Source: ASV31 sp965229765
GTDB lineage: Bacteria > Pseudomonadota > Alphaproteobacteria > Rhodobacterales > Rhodobacteraceae
DNA length: 64,000 nt
Assembly (NCBI GenBank): GCA_965229765.1
Contig: CBDDJT010000003.1
Span: 186,001-250,000, forward strand
Direction: 5' to 3'
Below are positions 17,560-25,539 of this stretch, one piece after another. Positions within the stretch are counted from its first letter, which is position 1; each line of letters opens with the position of its first letter. The notes beneath the pieces were generated by a model. The model ran no database searches. It was not told the DNA's origin and saw only the letters and a program-made list of their open reading frames with translations. A program made the position numbers and the translations under genes.

Positions 17560-17991
17560 TTACATCCCCAGCACGTGACGGACCACGTAGACCGTGATCC
17601 CGGTGAACAGCATGAAGGTCAGGGTGGCCACGATCGACCGGGGCGACAGACGCGCCATGCCGCAGACGCCGTGACCCGACGTGCAGCCCGACCCGTAGGT
17701 GACGCCCACGCCCACGATCAGGCCGCCAACGATCATCATCGCCTTTGACACCGGAACCTCGATCGCGGGAAACTCTCCGGCCAGCGCAAGGTAGACGATG
17801 GGCCCCGTGACCATCCCGGCCAGCAGCGCCGCGCGCCACGCCCAGTCGCCTGACGACGACGGCGACAGGAACCCGGCCAGAACCCCGGTGGCGCCAAAGA
17901 CACGACCGCGCGCGGCCATCAGCAGGACAGAGGCCAGCCCGATCAGAAGACCCCCGGCAAGCGAGGCGACAGGTGTGAATTCCGTCATCAT
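17560..17991 (-). CDS. YeeE/YedE-type membrane protein, first half
   Basis: A 143-residue membrane protein with the YeeE hallmark GVTYGSGCTSGHGVCGMARLS, whose cysteines are thought to handle the sulfur substrate during transport. First full-length gene of the sulfide operon, downstream of an ATTC-N8-GAAT operator. Two adjacent ATG codons (17991 and 17988) are possible. The first overlaps the stop of a 17-codon upstream reading frame. Confidence 0.85.
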   Translation of the reverse strand: MMTEFTPVASLAGGLLIGLASVLLMAARGRVFGATGVLAGFLSPSSSGDWAWRAALLAGMVTGPIVYLALAGEFPAIEVPVSKAMMIVGGLIVGVGVTYGSGCTSGHGVCGMARLSPRSIVATLTFMLFTGITVYVVRHVLGM

Positions 17992-18041
17992 TTGCCCTGC
18001 CCCTCCGGGCCAGATCCGCGTGTTCCCGTATTGGTCGTCAT
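17988..18041 (-). CDS. Possible 17-residue leader peptide overlapping the YeeE start
   Basis: An ATG at 18041 opens 17 codons (MTTNTGTRGSGPEGQGK) ending in TGA that overlaps the YeeE ATG (AAATGATG). GGAGAG lies 6 bases before the ATG. The arrangement would allow translational coupling. No homology support, so it may be chance. Confidence 0.3.
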   Translation of the reverse strand: MTTNTGTRGSGPEGQGK

Positions 18042-18086
18042 GGATGTCTCTCCATCGTTTCCGGCGCCTGTCGCGCCTGCCTATAT

Positions 18087-18102
18087 ATTCATGATAGCGA
18101 AT
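18087..18102. promoter_or_regulatory. Probable SqrR/SoxR operator upstream of the sulfide operon
   Basis: ATTC-ATGATAGC-GAAT, matching the ATTC-N8-GAAT pattern that I recall for Rhodobacter SqrR. It lies in the only AT-rich stretch upstream of the YeeE-MBL-SQR-SulP operon, 96 bases before the YeeE start. The same pattern occurs upstream of soxC and soxX in this window. A matching ArsR-type regulator is at 29864-30223. Confidence 0.65.
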
Positions 18103-18203
18103 GTATAATCAACCCCCGAAAAGACAAGGGCCGCCCGGCATATTGCGGGCGGCCCGTTCATTCACACCATCGTGAGCCCACCGCAGCGGGCATTTTGCAA
18201 GAG

Positions 18204-18638
18204 TTACTGGCCCGCCGCCTCGCGCGCGATCTCGTCCAGCAGCGCCTGGATCTTCTGCATGGCGCCGTCCGGATAGTTCCGGAACCCCACCATGACCGCG
18301 CCGTCGCGTTCGGCGACGAAGATGCCATAGGGGCAATAGCCGATGTTCATCGGGTCATCCTCCATCACCTCGCGCGACAGCAGGGCAGAGCAGAACAGGT
18401 AGATATCGGCCTGCTCGAACAGCTTGACCCCGCTGCCGACATCCTCGCCGGTGCGGCTCAGCATCTCGCCGGTGTGGCTGACATAGTCGATCACCAGACC
18501 CCGGCCCACGATCGCGCTTTCCAGCCCGAATGCGGTGTCGGCGAAATCGCTGTCACTGGTATAGGTGGTCACGTCCGCGGCCAGCGCCGGCAGTGCCAGC
18601 ACCCCTGCGGCAAGGATTGAAAGAACACGCGTCAACAT
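18204..18638 (-). CDS. Exported DUF302-family protein
   Basis: A 144-residue protein with a signal peptide (MLTRVLSILAAGVLALPALA) and a DUF302-type domain (SDFADTAFGLESAIVGRGLVIDYVSHTGEML, DIYLFCSALLSREVMEDDP, GYCPYGIFVAE). DUF302 proteins are small periplasmic proteins often found with sulfur oxidation genes, with unknown biochemistry. The ATG at 18638 follows GGGAGG. A perfect FNR-type box lies 58 bases upstream of the ATG, so oxygen-dependent control is likely. Same strand as soxF upstream. Confidence 0.75.
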   Translation of the reverse strand: MLTRVLSILAAGVLALPALAADVTTYTSDSDFADTAFGLESAIVGRGLVIDYVSHTGEMLSRTGEDVGSGVKLFEQADIYLFCSALLSREVMEDDPMNIGYCPYGIFVAERDGAVMVGFRNYPDGAMQKIQALLDEIAREAAGQ

Positions 18639-18695
18639 GGCATAGGGCCTCCCTTCATGCTGCGGCCAGTGTGGCGGCCTTGCCGGGAAAACACC

Positions 18696-18709
18696 TTGAT
18701 CGGCATCAA
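18696..18709. promoter_or_regulatory. FNR/FnrL-type binding site upstream of DUF302 gene
   Basis: TTGAT-CGGC-ATCAA, a perfect match to the FNR consensus TTGAT-N4-ATCAA. Centre about 64 bases before the DUF302 start codon and 44 bases after the soxF stop. In Rhodobacteraceae such boxes are bound by FnrL or a Dnr-type regulator. Confidence 0.65.
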
Positions 18710-18753
18710 GTTCGGGCAAATGGGGCCGCCCCGCAGGGGCAGCCCCGGGGGGA

Positions 18754-20028
18754 TCAGCCGAACATGTCGGCGGTAATGCCCGCGTACCAGCCGATGCTTT
18801 CCTCGTAGGTCGTCTTGCGCAGCGCGGCGTCCTCGCCCGTCTGGCTGACGAAACTGCCGGTCGAGGCGATCTTTTCCTCGGTCGGCTCGTAAGAGGCGCC
18901 CACCTTGATGCCGTCGTCCGTGGTGATGAGCGACCAGCAGGTGTTGGCGAACTTGGCCGGGAAGACACGGCTGCCGGTCAGCGCACCGCGGATGGCGTTC
19001 GCCGCCACCTTGGCCTGGCTGTTGGCCGAGAAACCCGACTTCGGCATGTCGCCAGCGATGGTGGCATCGCCCAGCACATAGACGCTCTCGTCCATCTGGC
19101 TTTGCATCGAGGCGGGCACGATCGGGCAGAAGCCGCTGTCGTTGGTCAGCCCCGCCATCTCGGCGATCAGGCCGGCCTTCTGTGCCGGGATCACGTTGCA
19201 CACGTCGACGCTTTCGACCACGCCGTCGATGGTGACTTCCATCGCGTCCGGGTTCACGCTGACGTTGTTGCCGCCGAAATCAGGTCCGATCCGGTCGATC
19301 ATGCCGGTGAAGTGCTTCTGCCAGCCTTCCTCGAACAAGCCCTGCTTCGAGAACTTCTCCTTGGGGTCGATGATCAGGATCTTCGCCGTCGGATTGGACT
19401 GCTTCAGCACATGCGCCACCATCGAGATCCGCTCATACGGTCCCGGCGGGCAGCGGTAGGGATTGGGCGGGGCCACCATGGCATAGACGCCGCCCTCGGG
19501 CATCGCGTCGATCTGCGCCTTCAGAAGCTGCGTCTGGCTGCCGGCCTTCCAGCTGTGCGGCATCTTGTTCTGGGCAGAGACGTCCCAGCCGGGCACAGAA
19601 CCGTCGACAAAGTCGATGCCGGGCGACACGACCAGCACGTCATAGGACAGCGTCGCCCCTCCCGCGAGGCTTACGGTCTTGGCATCGCGGTCCACGCCGA
19701 TGGCCCAGTCGTGAACCACGTTGACGCCGTAATCGGATGCCAGTTTCCCATAGGTGTGCCCGATCGATGCGAAATCGCGGAACCCGCCGATGTAGAGGTT
19801 CGAGAAGAAGCAGGTGTAATAGGTGCGCGTCGGCTCGATCAGCGTGACATCGACGGCCCCGTCGCTGTCGCCCGCGATATAGCGCGCCACCGTGGCACCG
19901 CCGGCACCGCCGCCGATCACCACCACCTTCGGACGGCCATGTGCCGCGCCCCAGACCGTAGGTGCCGAAAGCGTCGCCGCTGCCCCGACCGAAGCCGCAA
20001 GAAAATTCCGTCTGTTAAGTAACATCAT
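18754..20028 (-). CDS. soxF: SoxF, flavoprotein of flavocytochrome c sulfide dehydrogenase type
   Basis: A 424-residue exported FAD protein. Its Tat leader NRRNFLAASVGAAATLSAP is followed by VVVIGGGAGGATVARYIA, then the FCSD signatures (CFFSNLYIGGFRD, CPPGPYERISMVAHVL, NVIPAQKAG, DSGFCPIVPASMQSQ) and a C-terminal FCSD domain (NTCWSLITTDDGIKVGASYEP). SoxF catalyses sulfide dehydrogenation with the cytochrome SoxE, encoded directly upstream. The ATG pair at 20028/20025 follows GGGAGGAC. Last gene of the sox run. Confidence 0.9.
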   Translation of the reverse strand: MMLLNRRNFLAASVGAAATLSAPTVWGAAHGRPKVVVIGGGAGGATVARYIAGDSDGAVDVTLIEPTRTYYTCFFSNLYIGGFRDFASIGHTYGKLASDYGVNVVHDWAIGVDRDAKTVSLAGGATLSYDVLVVSPGIDFVDGSVPGWDVSAQNKMPHSWKAGSQTQLLKAQIDAMPEGGVYAMVAPPNPYRCPPGPYERISMVAHVLKQSNPTAKILIIDPKEKFSKQGLFEEGWQKHFTGMIDRIGPDFGGNNVSVNPDAMEVTIDGVVESVDVCNVIPAQKAGLIAEMAGLTNDSGFCPIVPASMQSQMDESVYVLGDATIAGDMPKSGFSANSQAKVAANAIRGALTGSRVFPAKFANTCWSLITTDDGIKVGASYEPTEEKIASTGSFVSQTGEDAALRKTTYEESIGWYAGITADMFG

Positions 20029-20084
20029 GTCCTCCCTGGTTACTCTCACTGTCCGGGTCTTCCCGGTCCGGTTCTCGGATAAGT

Positions 20085-21053
20085 CTACTCGCTCAACTGC
20101 GCGAAGTATGCAGCCAGTGCCGCGATTTCCTCGTTGTTCAGGCGTCCGGCGATCATCTGCATCACCGGATGCGGGCGCAACTGTCGCTTGTAGGCGTGCA
20201 TCGCCACGACAAATGCGTCCTCGGGCCAGAACGTGATCGAGGGAATACCTTCGTTCGCGCCGCTGGCCTGATGACAGGTGACGCATTCACCGGCGAGATA
20301 CTCGCCGTACTCCGGATCGCCCTGTATCGACAGGATCTCGGGATCGAGATCATGATCGGTGGCGGTCGCCGTCGCCGGAGCCTCGGGAATGTTGGCCGGA
20401 TTGTCGGAATAGATGCGCAGGAAAGCCAGCAGATCGGCACGCTCCTGCGGGTCGGCCAGCCCGTCAAAGCTCATTCGCGTGCCCGAGACCAGCGCCAGCG
20501 GATTCTCGATATAAGCGTCGAGCGTCTCCAGCGTCCAGACCAGCCCGTCCGCCCCCATGCGCGTCAGGCTTTGCGAATAGGGAAACCCTTCGATCCCGGC
20601 CGCATCACGCCCGAAGACGCCGTTCAGCTGGGGGCCGATCCCGTTCTCGGCACCCTGCCCGACCTGATGGCAGCCCGAACAGCTTTGGTAGACATCCTCG
20701 CCCGCGGCCGGGTCCCCGAACGACACCGCGACCTCGACAGGGTCCTCTGTGGCCGGGGCGTCGGTTTCCGGCCGGGCCGCGGCCATCGCAACGGCCTCGG
20801 CGGCGGCGCGCTCGGCCTCCTCGCGTGCCGTGGCAAGCGCGGCTTCCAGCTCGGCGATCCGGCCCGTCAATTCGCCTTCGCGCGAGATGATCTCTGCCTC
20901 GGCGGCCCGGCGTTCCTCGATGCTTGCCACCTGGCGCTGCAACGTGTCGATCTCGGCGGCGCGGTAGTGGCGGGCGGTCACGCCGTAGGCAATGCCGAGA
21001 ACCAGCGCAACGCCACCAAGTGAAGACGCAAGTAGAGGAATGGTTTTCGACAT
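20085..21053 (-). CDS. soxE: SoxE-like di-heme cytochrome c with membrane anchor and coiled coil
   Basis: A 322-residue protein with two c-type heme motifs, CSGCHQ (about residue 125) and CVTCHQ (about residue 255). The N-terminus is a single hydrophobic segment (IPLLASSLGGVALVLGIAYGV) followed by a strongly charged heptad-like stretch (about residues 30-85) predicted to be a coiled coil. It therefore looks membrane-tethered on a stalk rather than soluble. Directly upstream of soxF, whose electron acceptor it would be. The start at 21053 follows GGGAGGACC. Confidence 0.8.
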   Translation of the reverse strand: MSKTIPLLASSLGGVALVLGIAYGVTARHYRAAEIDTLQRQVASIEERRAAEAEIISREGELTGRIAELEAALATAREEAERAAAEAVAMAAARPETDAPATEDPVEVAVSFGDPAAGEDVYQSCSGCHQVGQGAENGIGPQLNGVFGRDAAGIEGFPYSQSLTRMGADGLVWTLETLDAYIENPLALVSGTRMSFDGLADPQERADLLAFLRIYSDNPANIPEAPATATATDHDLDPEILSIQGDPEYGEYLAGECVTCHQASGANEGIPSITFWPEDAFVVAMHAYKRQLRPHPVMQMIAGRLNNEEIAALAAYFAQLSE

Positions 21054-21228
21054 GATCTCCGGTCCTCCCGGCAGTTTGCCCTCTTCGGACATGCCGGGTC
21101 TACTGGTAAGAATGGCGCAGCCCGCCCACCCCGCAAAAAGTGGCCGCCGCCACCGGGGAAGGACCCACGGTCACGACGGCCAGGAGGGAGTGTTCAAGAC
21201 GACGCAAACTCGTACACCCATAACTGCC

Positions 21229-22413
21229 TTACTCGGTGAAGGTCGCCAGATAGGCCTCTACCGCCTTCAGGTCGTCCTCGGACTTGATCCCGCGGAAGGA
21301 CATTTTCGTCCCCTTCGCGAAAGCCTTGGGATCGGTGAGGAAGACCGACAGCGTCTCTTCGTTCCAGACCATGCCCTGCTCGGCGAACTCTCCGAACACG
21401 CTGGAATAGCGGAACCCGTCGACGGTGCCTGCCACGCGCCCCATGATGCCGTTCAGATGCGGGCCCGAGCGGTTGACCGCGCCCTCGCCCACCTGATGAC
21501 AGGCCTTGCACTGGCGGAACACCTTCTCGCCCTCGGCGACAAGCGCCGGATCGGGGGCACCCGTGTCCGCTACGGCAGGCGCGGCGGTTTCCGCGCTATC
21601 GGCCATCGCGACCTCGGTCGCTTCCGCTGCGGGTGCGGGCGCGGCGGCCTCCTCGGTGCCTTCCTCTTCCGGCGTCACGTCCAGCACGGTGGCGCGCATG
21701 GTGATCTCGACGCTGTCCTTGCAGGTCTCCATGCAAGGTTCGGCCTTCCAGAAATGCGCCTCTGACGTGTCGCGGTCATCGATGATGAAGCCGTCCTTGT
21801 TGGGCATCTCGAAGCTGGCGAGGTTCTCGTTCGACAGAACGAAATCATCGTCCACCAGATCGTTCGAATAGAGGATGTAGGCCGTCATCGCATAGACGTC
21901 GTCTGCCGACAGCGTCTGCGCCGAGCCGAAAGGCATCGAGCGGTTGATGTAGTCCCAGGCCGTCGACAGGTGCGGCCAGTAGGAGCCCACGGTCTTCAGC
22001 GGATCCTCGTGATCCAGCGTGTCCATGCCCCCGGCCAGCTTGGGCCAGTTGTCGACACCCTCGGCGAACGAGCCGTGGCAGGCGGCACAGTTGTCCTCGA
22101 AGACCGTCTCGCCGGTCAGCACATCGCCCGATCCCACCGGCAGGCCGCGCCCGTCGGGCAGGACGTCAAGGTTCCAGGCCGCGATCTCTTCGGGCAGAGC
22201 GGGACGGCCAAGGCCGAACTTGCCATTGCGCTCGCCGTCCTGGGCGATGGCCGCCAGCATCGGCGAGGGCGGCGGCGCGGTATAGGCGGCGATCGCCTCG
22301 GACCGGTCCGGCGTGGCCGGCATGGGAGAGACGTTGCGGTCGGCGAAGTTGTACGCGACCGTCAGCAGGACCGCCGCACCACCCGCGGCGCCGATCTCAA
22401 GAAACTTCGACAT
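21229..22413 (-). CDS. soxD: SoxD, di-heme cytochrome c subunit of sulfane dehydrogenase
   Basis: A 394-residue exported cytochrome: N-terminal signal-anchor-like segment, first heme CAACHGSFAEG with the diheme SoxD-type N-domain (NWPKLAGGMDTLDHEDPLKTVGSYWP), then an Ala/Glu/Pro-rich linker, then a second heme CKACHQVGEGAVNRSGPHLNG. SoxD accepts electrons from the molybdenum subunit SoxC during six-electron oxidation of the SoxY-bound sulfane sulfur. Its start overlaps the soxC end by 17 bases. Confidence 0.95.
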   Translation of the reverse strand: MSKFLEIGAAGGAAVLLTVAYNFADRNVSPMPATPDRSEAIAAYTAPPPSPMLAAIAQDGERNGKFGLGRPALPEEIAAWNLDVLPDGRGLPVGSGDVLTGETVFEDNCAACHGSFAEGVDNWPKLAGGMDTLDHEDPLKTVGSYWPHLSTAWDYINRSMPFGSAQTLSADDVYAMTAYILYSNDLVDDDFVLSNENLASFEMPNKDGFIIDDRDTSEAHFWKAEPCMETCKDSVEITMRATVLDVTPEEEGTEEAAAPAPAAEATEVAMADSAETAAPAVADTGAPDPALVAEGEKVFRQCKACHQVGEGAVNRSGPHLNGIMGRVAGTVDGFRYSSVFGEFAEQGMVWNEETLSVFLTDPKAFAKGTKMSFRGIKSEDDLKAVEAYLATFTE

Positions 22414-23665
22414 TCTCTGCCTCCCCGGTCTCCTTGACCCACCAGGTCTGGATGCAGTTGTTGTGATAGACCGAGTTCAGACCGCGGACTTCGCGCAGCT
22501 CTGTCTTGGTCGGCTGAACGTAGCCGGTGTCGTCCATCGCCCGCGATTGCAGGAACATTTCCGACCCGTCCCAGTCGATTTCAAGGTAGAAGCGCGTCAG
22601 CGCCATCTTCTCGCCCGGCTTGGCCAGCCGCGCGGTGGTCCAGTTCGCGCCGCCATCCAGCGACACGTCCACCCGGCTGATCGCGCCGCGGCCCGACCAT
22701 GCCAGCCCGGTGATGACCAGCGGCCCGGGACCGTGGGCGATCGGCGACTGGGGGCTGGGGCTTGTGACGACCGACTTGGCGTCCATCACCCACGTCCACT
22801 TGCGCGACGTGCCGTCTTCCAGCGTATCGGTGTATTTCGAGGTCTCCTCGCGGCTTTCCACGGGGGCGTCCAGCACCTCGATCCGGCGCAGCCACTTGAC
22901 CCACATGTTGCCTTCCCAGCCCGGCACGATCAGGCGCACGGGATAGCCGTGCTCCTTGCGCAGCGCCTCGCCGTTGGCCTTGAACGCCACCAGCACGTCG
23001 TCCAGCGCCTTTTCCATCGGGATCGAGCGGCCATTGGACGAGGCGTCGGCGCCTTCGACATAGACCCACTTGCCCTCGGTCTGCACCCCGGCCTCGGCCA
23101 GCAGCGTGCGCAGCGGCACGCCGGTGTATTCCATGTTGTGGATCATGCCATGGGTGAACTGCACGCCGTTCAGCTGTGCGCCCGCCCATTCCATTCCGGT
23201 GTTGGCCGCGCATTCGCAGAAGTAGACGTGGTTTTCGCGCGGGAAGCGTTCCAGGTCGGCATAGGTGAAGATCAGCGGCTGATCGACAAGCCCGTTGATC
23301 ATCAGCCGGTAGTCTTCCTTGCGCAGCTCGATCGCGCCCGAATGGTGCCGCTCGAAGGCGCAGCCCTGCGGGGTGATCGTGCCGTCCAGCGCATGGATCG
23401 GCGTGAAGTTGATCGAGCTGATCGGATCGGCCGTCAGCCAGGGCACGTTGCGCCGGATCACGTCGGACTCGAACTCGATCGGCATCCCGTAGGGGGTGGC
23501 GTCCACGCCATCGCCAAAGCTCGATGCCCAGGGCTGCACCTCGGTGATCAGCGGATCGGGCTCTGCCCGCGCGGCCCCCGCAGCGGCAGCGCCAGCCGTC
23601 GCGGCGGCGGCGCCTTTAAGGAATGCCCGGCGCGAAGGGGTCACGCCATCGGACTTGTCGGACAT
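22397..23665 (-). CDS. soxC: SoxC, molybdenum subunit of sulfane dehydrogenase
   Basis: A 422-residue Tat-exported molybdoprotein of the sulfite oxidase family: leader SRRAFLKGAAAATAG, Mo-cofactor domain with the ligand cysteine in YFCECAANTG (about Cys152), VPGWEGNMWVKWLRRIEV, and a C-terminal dimerisation domain (GPGPLVITGLAWSGRGAISRVDVSLDGG). Works with SoxD in the Sox complex. An operator-like ATTC-N8-GAAT lies 29 bases upstream of its start, so soxCDEF may have their own sulfide-responsive promoter. Confidence 0.95.
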   Translation of the reverse strand: MSDKSDGVTPSRRAFLKGAAAATAGAAAAGAARAEPDPLITEVQPWASSFGDGVDATPYGMPIEFESDVIRRNVPWLTADPISSINFTPIHALDGTITPQGCAFERHHSGAIELRKEDYRLMINGLVDQPLIFTYADLERFPRENHVYFCECAANTGMEWAGAQLNGVQFTHGMIHNMEYTGVPLRTLLAEAGVQTEGKWVYVEGADASSNGRSIPMEKALDDVLVAFKANGEALRKEHGYPVRLIVPGWEGNMWVKWLRRIEVLDAPVESREETSKYTDTLEDGTSRKWTWVMDAKSVVTSPSPQSPIAHGPGPLVITGLAWSGRGAISRVDVSLDGGANWTTARLAKPGEKMALTRFYLEIDWDGSEMFLQSRAMDDTGYVQPTKTELREVRGLNSVYHNNCIQTWWVKETGEAENVEVS

Positions 23666-23693
23666 CTCGTCATGCCTCCGTTCTATTCGTCAA

Positions 23694-23709
23694 ATTCATA
23701 CTATCGAAT
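23694..23709. promoter_or_regulatory. Probable SqrR/SoxR operator between soxB and soxC
   Basis: ATTC-ATACTATC-GAAT within a longer perfect dyad, CAAATTC/GAATTTG (23691-23712). It lies in the 72-base gap between the soxB stop and the soxC start, implying a regulated internal promoter for soxCDEF. Confidence 0.7.
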
Positions 23710-23737
23710 TTGAATACCATTGCGTACTGCGGCGCGT

Positions 23738-25435
23738 TTACGCACCGGTTACCTTGACACTGGTGTTCGGGGCCACCGTCACCGTGCCCAGCTTGCGGAT
23801 GTGGCTTTCGACCACGTCCCAGATCTGCGGGCCTTCGGTGCCCTCGTTGACGCTGGCCCAGCCGGCGACGACGTAGGTCTTGGCCGGGTCGATAAGCTCG
23901 CCCGTCTTCAGCAGGGTCATGTCGCTGATGCGGCTGCCCTGCGGCTTGGTGACGTCGATGGCATAGCCCATGCCCCCGATGCGCACCATGTCCCCGCCCT
24001 GCTGGTAGTATGGATCGGGGTTGAACAGGTTGTCGCCCACGTCTTCGAGGATCACCTTGATGAACTCGCCCGTCATCTCTGTGCGGTAGGCCTGACCATA
24101 GGTCATGGAGGTGACGTTCCAGATATCCTCGCGCGTGATCGGGTCGCCGGGCAGCAGGCTGGGCCCCCAGCGCACGCCGGGCGACATGGCGATGTCGGCC
24201 TCGCGCTCGGACAGAAGCGCGTCGCAGATCAGGTCGTCCCAGCTGCCGTTGAAATTGCCCCGGCGGTAGAGCACCGACTCGGTGTGGCCGATCACCTCTT
24301 CCAGCGCTTCCTTGTAGGGCGCGCGCTCGGCGTCGATCACAGCGGTCATCTCGGGGTCGGGCGCGATCACGTCCGAGAACACCGGGATCAGCTTGTGGCG
24401 GAAGCCCATCATGCGCCCGTCGCGCACGTCGAGATCCACGCGGCTGACGAACTTGCCGTTCGAGCCCGAGGCGACGATGATCGTCTCGCCCACGAGGGCC
24501 GGTTCAGGCAGCGCGTCATGGGTGTGGCCCGACAGGATCACGTCGATGCCGCTGACCACGCTGGCCATCTTCTTGTCCACGTCGAAACCGTTGTGCGACA
24601 GCACCACCACCAGATCGGCGCCGGCATCGCGCACTTCGTCGACCATCGCCTGCATGTTCTCGTCCCGGATGCCAAAGCTGTACTCGGGGAACATCCAGCG
24701 CGGGTTTGCGATGGGCATGTAGGGGAAGGCCTGCCCGATCACCGCGATCAGCGCGCCGCCGCGTTCGAACATCTTGTACGGCGCGAAGATTTCAGCCGGT
24801 TCGTCCCACTCGGCGTCGAATATGTTCTGTCCCAGCGCGGCAAAGGGCAGGCCCTCGACCAGTTCCTGAACCCGCTCGGACCCCAGCGTGAATTCCCAGT
24901 GGAAGGTCATCGCGTCGGGGCTCAGCGCGTTCATCACGTTGACCATGTCCTGGCCCTGCGTCTGATAGCAGGTGTAGCTGCCGTGCCACGTGTCGCCGCC
25001 ATCCAGCAGCAGCGCGTCGGGCCGGTCGCCACGGATCGCCTTGACGATGGTGGACACGCGGTCCATGCCGCCGACCCGGCCATATCCCTTGGCCAGCGAG
25101 GCAAAGTCGTTATAGGTCAGCGCATAGGCCGACGGGCTTCCATCGGCGATGCCGTAAAGCTTGCGGAAGTCTGCGCCGGTGATGTGCGGCACGTGACCGC
25201 GGTTCTCGCCCACGCCGATGTTGATCTCTGGCTCGCGGAAATAGATCGGCTTCAGCTGTGCGTGAATATCGGTGACATGGATCAGCGACACGTTGCCGAA
25301 CGTATCGAACTCCAAAAGCTGGTCCTGCGTCAGGGCCTGTTGCGCGGCCAGCCGGGCCCAGTTGCCGAACCCGGACGCCCCGTACAGCGCCGAGGCCGCC
25401 ATGCTCACCTGCAGAAAATCGCGGCGCGAGATCAT
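23738..25435 (-). CDS. soxB: SoxB thiosulfohydrolase
   Basis: A 565-residue Tat-exported dimanganese enzyme (MISRRDFLQVSMAASAL) of the 5'-nucleotidase/metallophosphatase family. Visible metal-site motifs: VTDIHAQLKPIYFREPE, LLDGGDTWHGSYTCYQT, VLSHNGFDVDKKMA and LSGHTHDALPEP. It hydrolyses the sulfate group from SoxY-bound S-thiosulfonate. Downstream of soxA with a 104-base gap containing a GC hairpin. GAGGAAGCGAAG lies upstream of the ATG. Confidence 0.97.
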   Translation of the reverse strand: MISRRDFLQVSMAASALYGASGFGNWARLAAQQALTQDQLLEFDTFGNVSLIHVTDIHAQLKPIYFREPEINIGVGENRGHVPHITGADFRKLYGIADGSPSAYALTYNDFASLAKGYGRVGGMDRVSTIVKAIRGDRPDALLLDGGDTWHGSYTCYQTQGQDMVNVMNALSPDAMTFHWEFTLGSERVQELVEGLPFAALGQNIFDAEWDEPAEIFAPYKMFERGGALIAVIGQAFPYMPIANPRWMFPEYSFGIRDENMQAMVDEVRDAGADLVVVLSHNGFDVDKKMASVVSGIDVILSGHTHDALPEPALVGETIIVASGSNGKFVSRVDLDVRDGRMMGFRHKLIPVFSDVIAPDPEMTAVIDAERAPYKEALEEVIGHTESVLYRRGNFNGSWDDLICDALLSEREADIAMSPGVRWGPSLLPGDPITREDIWNVTSMTYGQAYRTEMTGEFIKVILEDVGDNLFNPDPYYQQGGDMVRIGGMGYAIDVTKPQGSRISDMTLLKTGELIDPAKTYVVAGWASVNEGTEGPQIWDVVESHIRKLGTVTVAPNTSVKVTGA

Positions 25436-25505
25436 GTGCTTCGCTTCCTCTTGCGGGCCCGCCGCGCATCACATGCAAGCGAGCGAATGTATTCAGATAA
25501 GGAAA

Positions 25506-25533
25506 GGCCCGCCCCGGTCTCCCGGCGCGGGCC
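25506..25533 (-). terminator. GC-rich hairpin in the soxA-soxB gap
   Basis: GGCCCGC and GCGGGCC arms with an inner CCGG/CCGG pair and a 4-base loop, immediately after the soxA stop. No T-run follows. More likely a partial terminator or mRNA-stability hairpin than a full stop, since soxB lacks a clear promoter of its own. Confidence 0.45.
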
Positions 25534-25539
25534 AAAGGC

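Noticed and set aside
25485..25510. SqrR-like site in the soxA-soxB gap
   Set aside because: ATGC-N8-GAAT has one mismatch and the gap shows no promoter-like composition.
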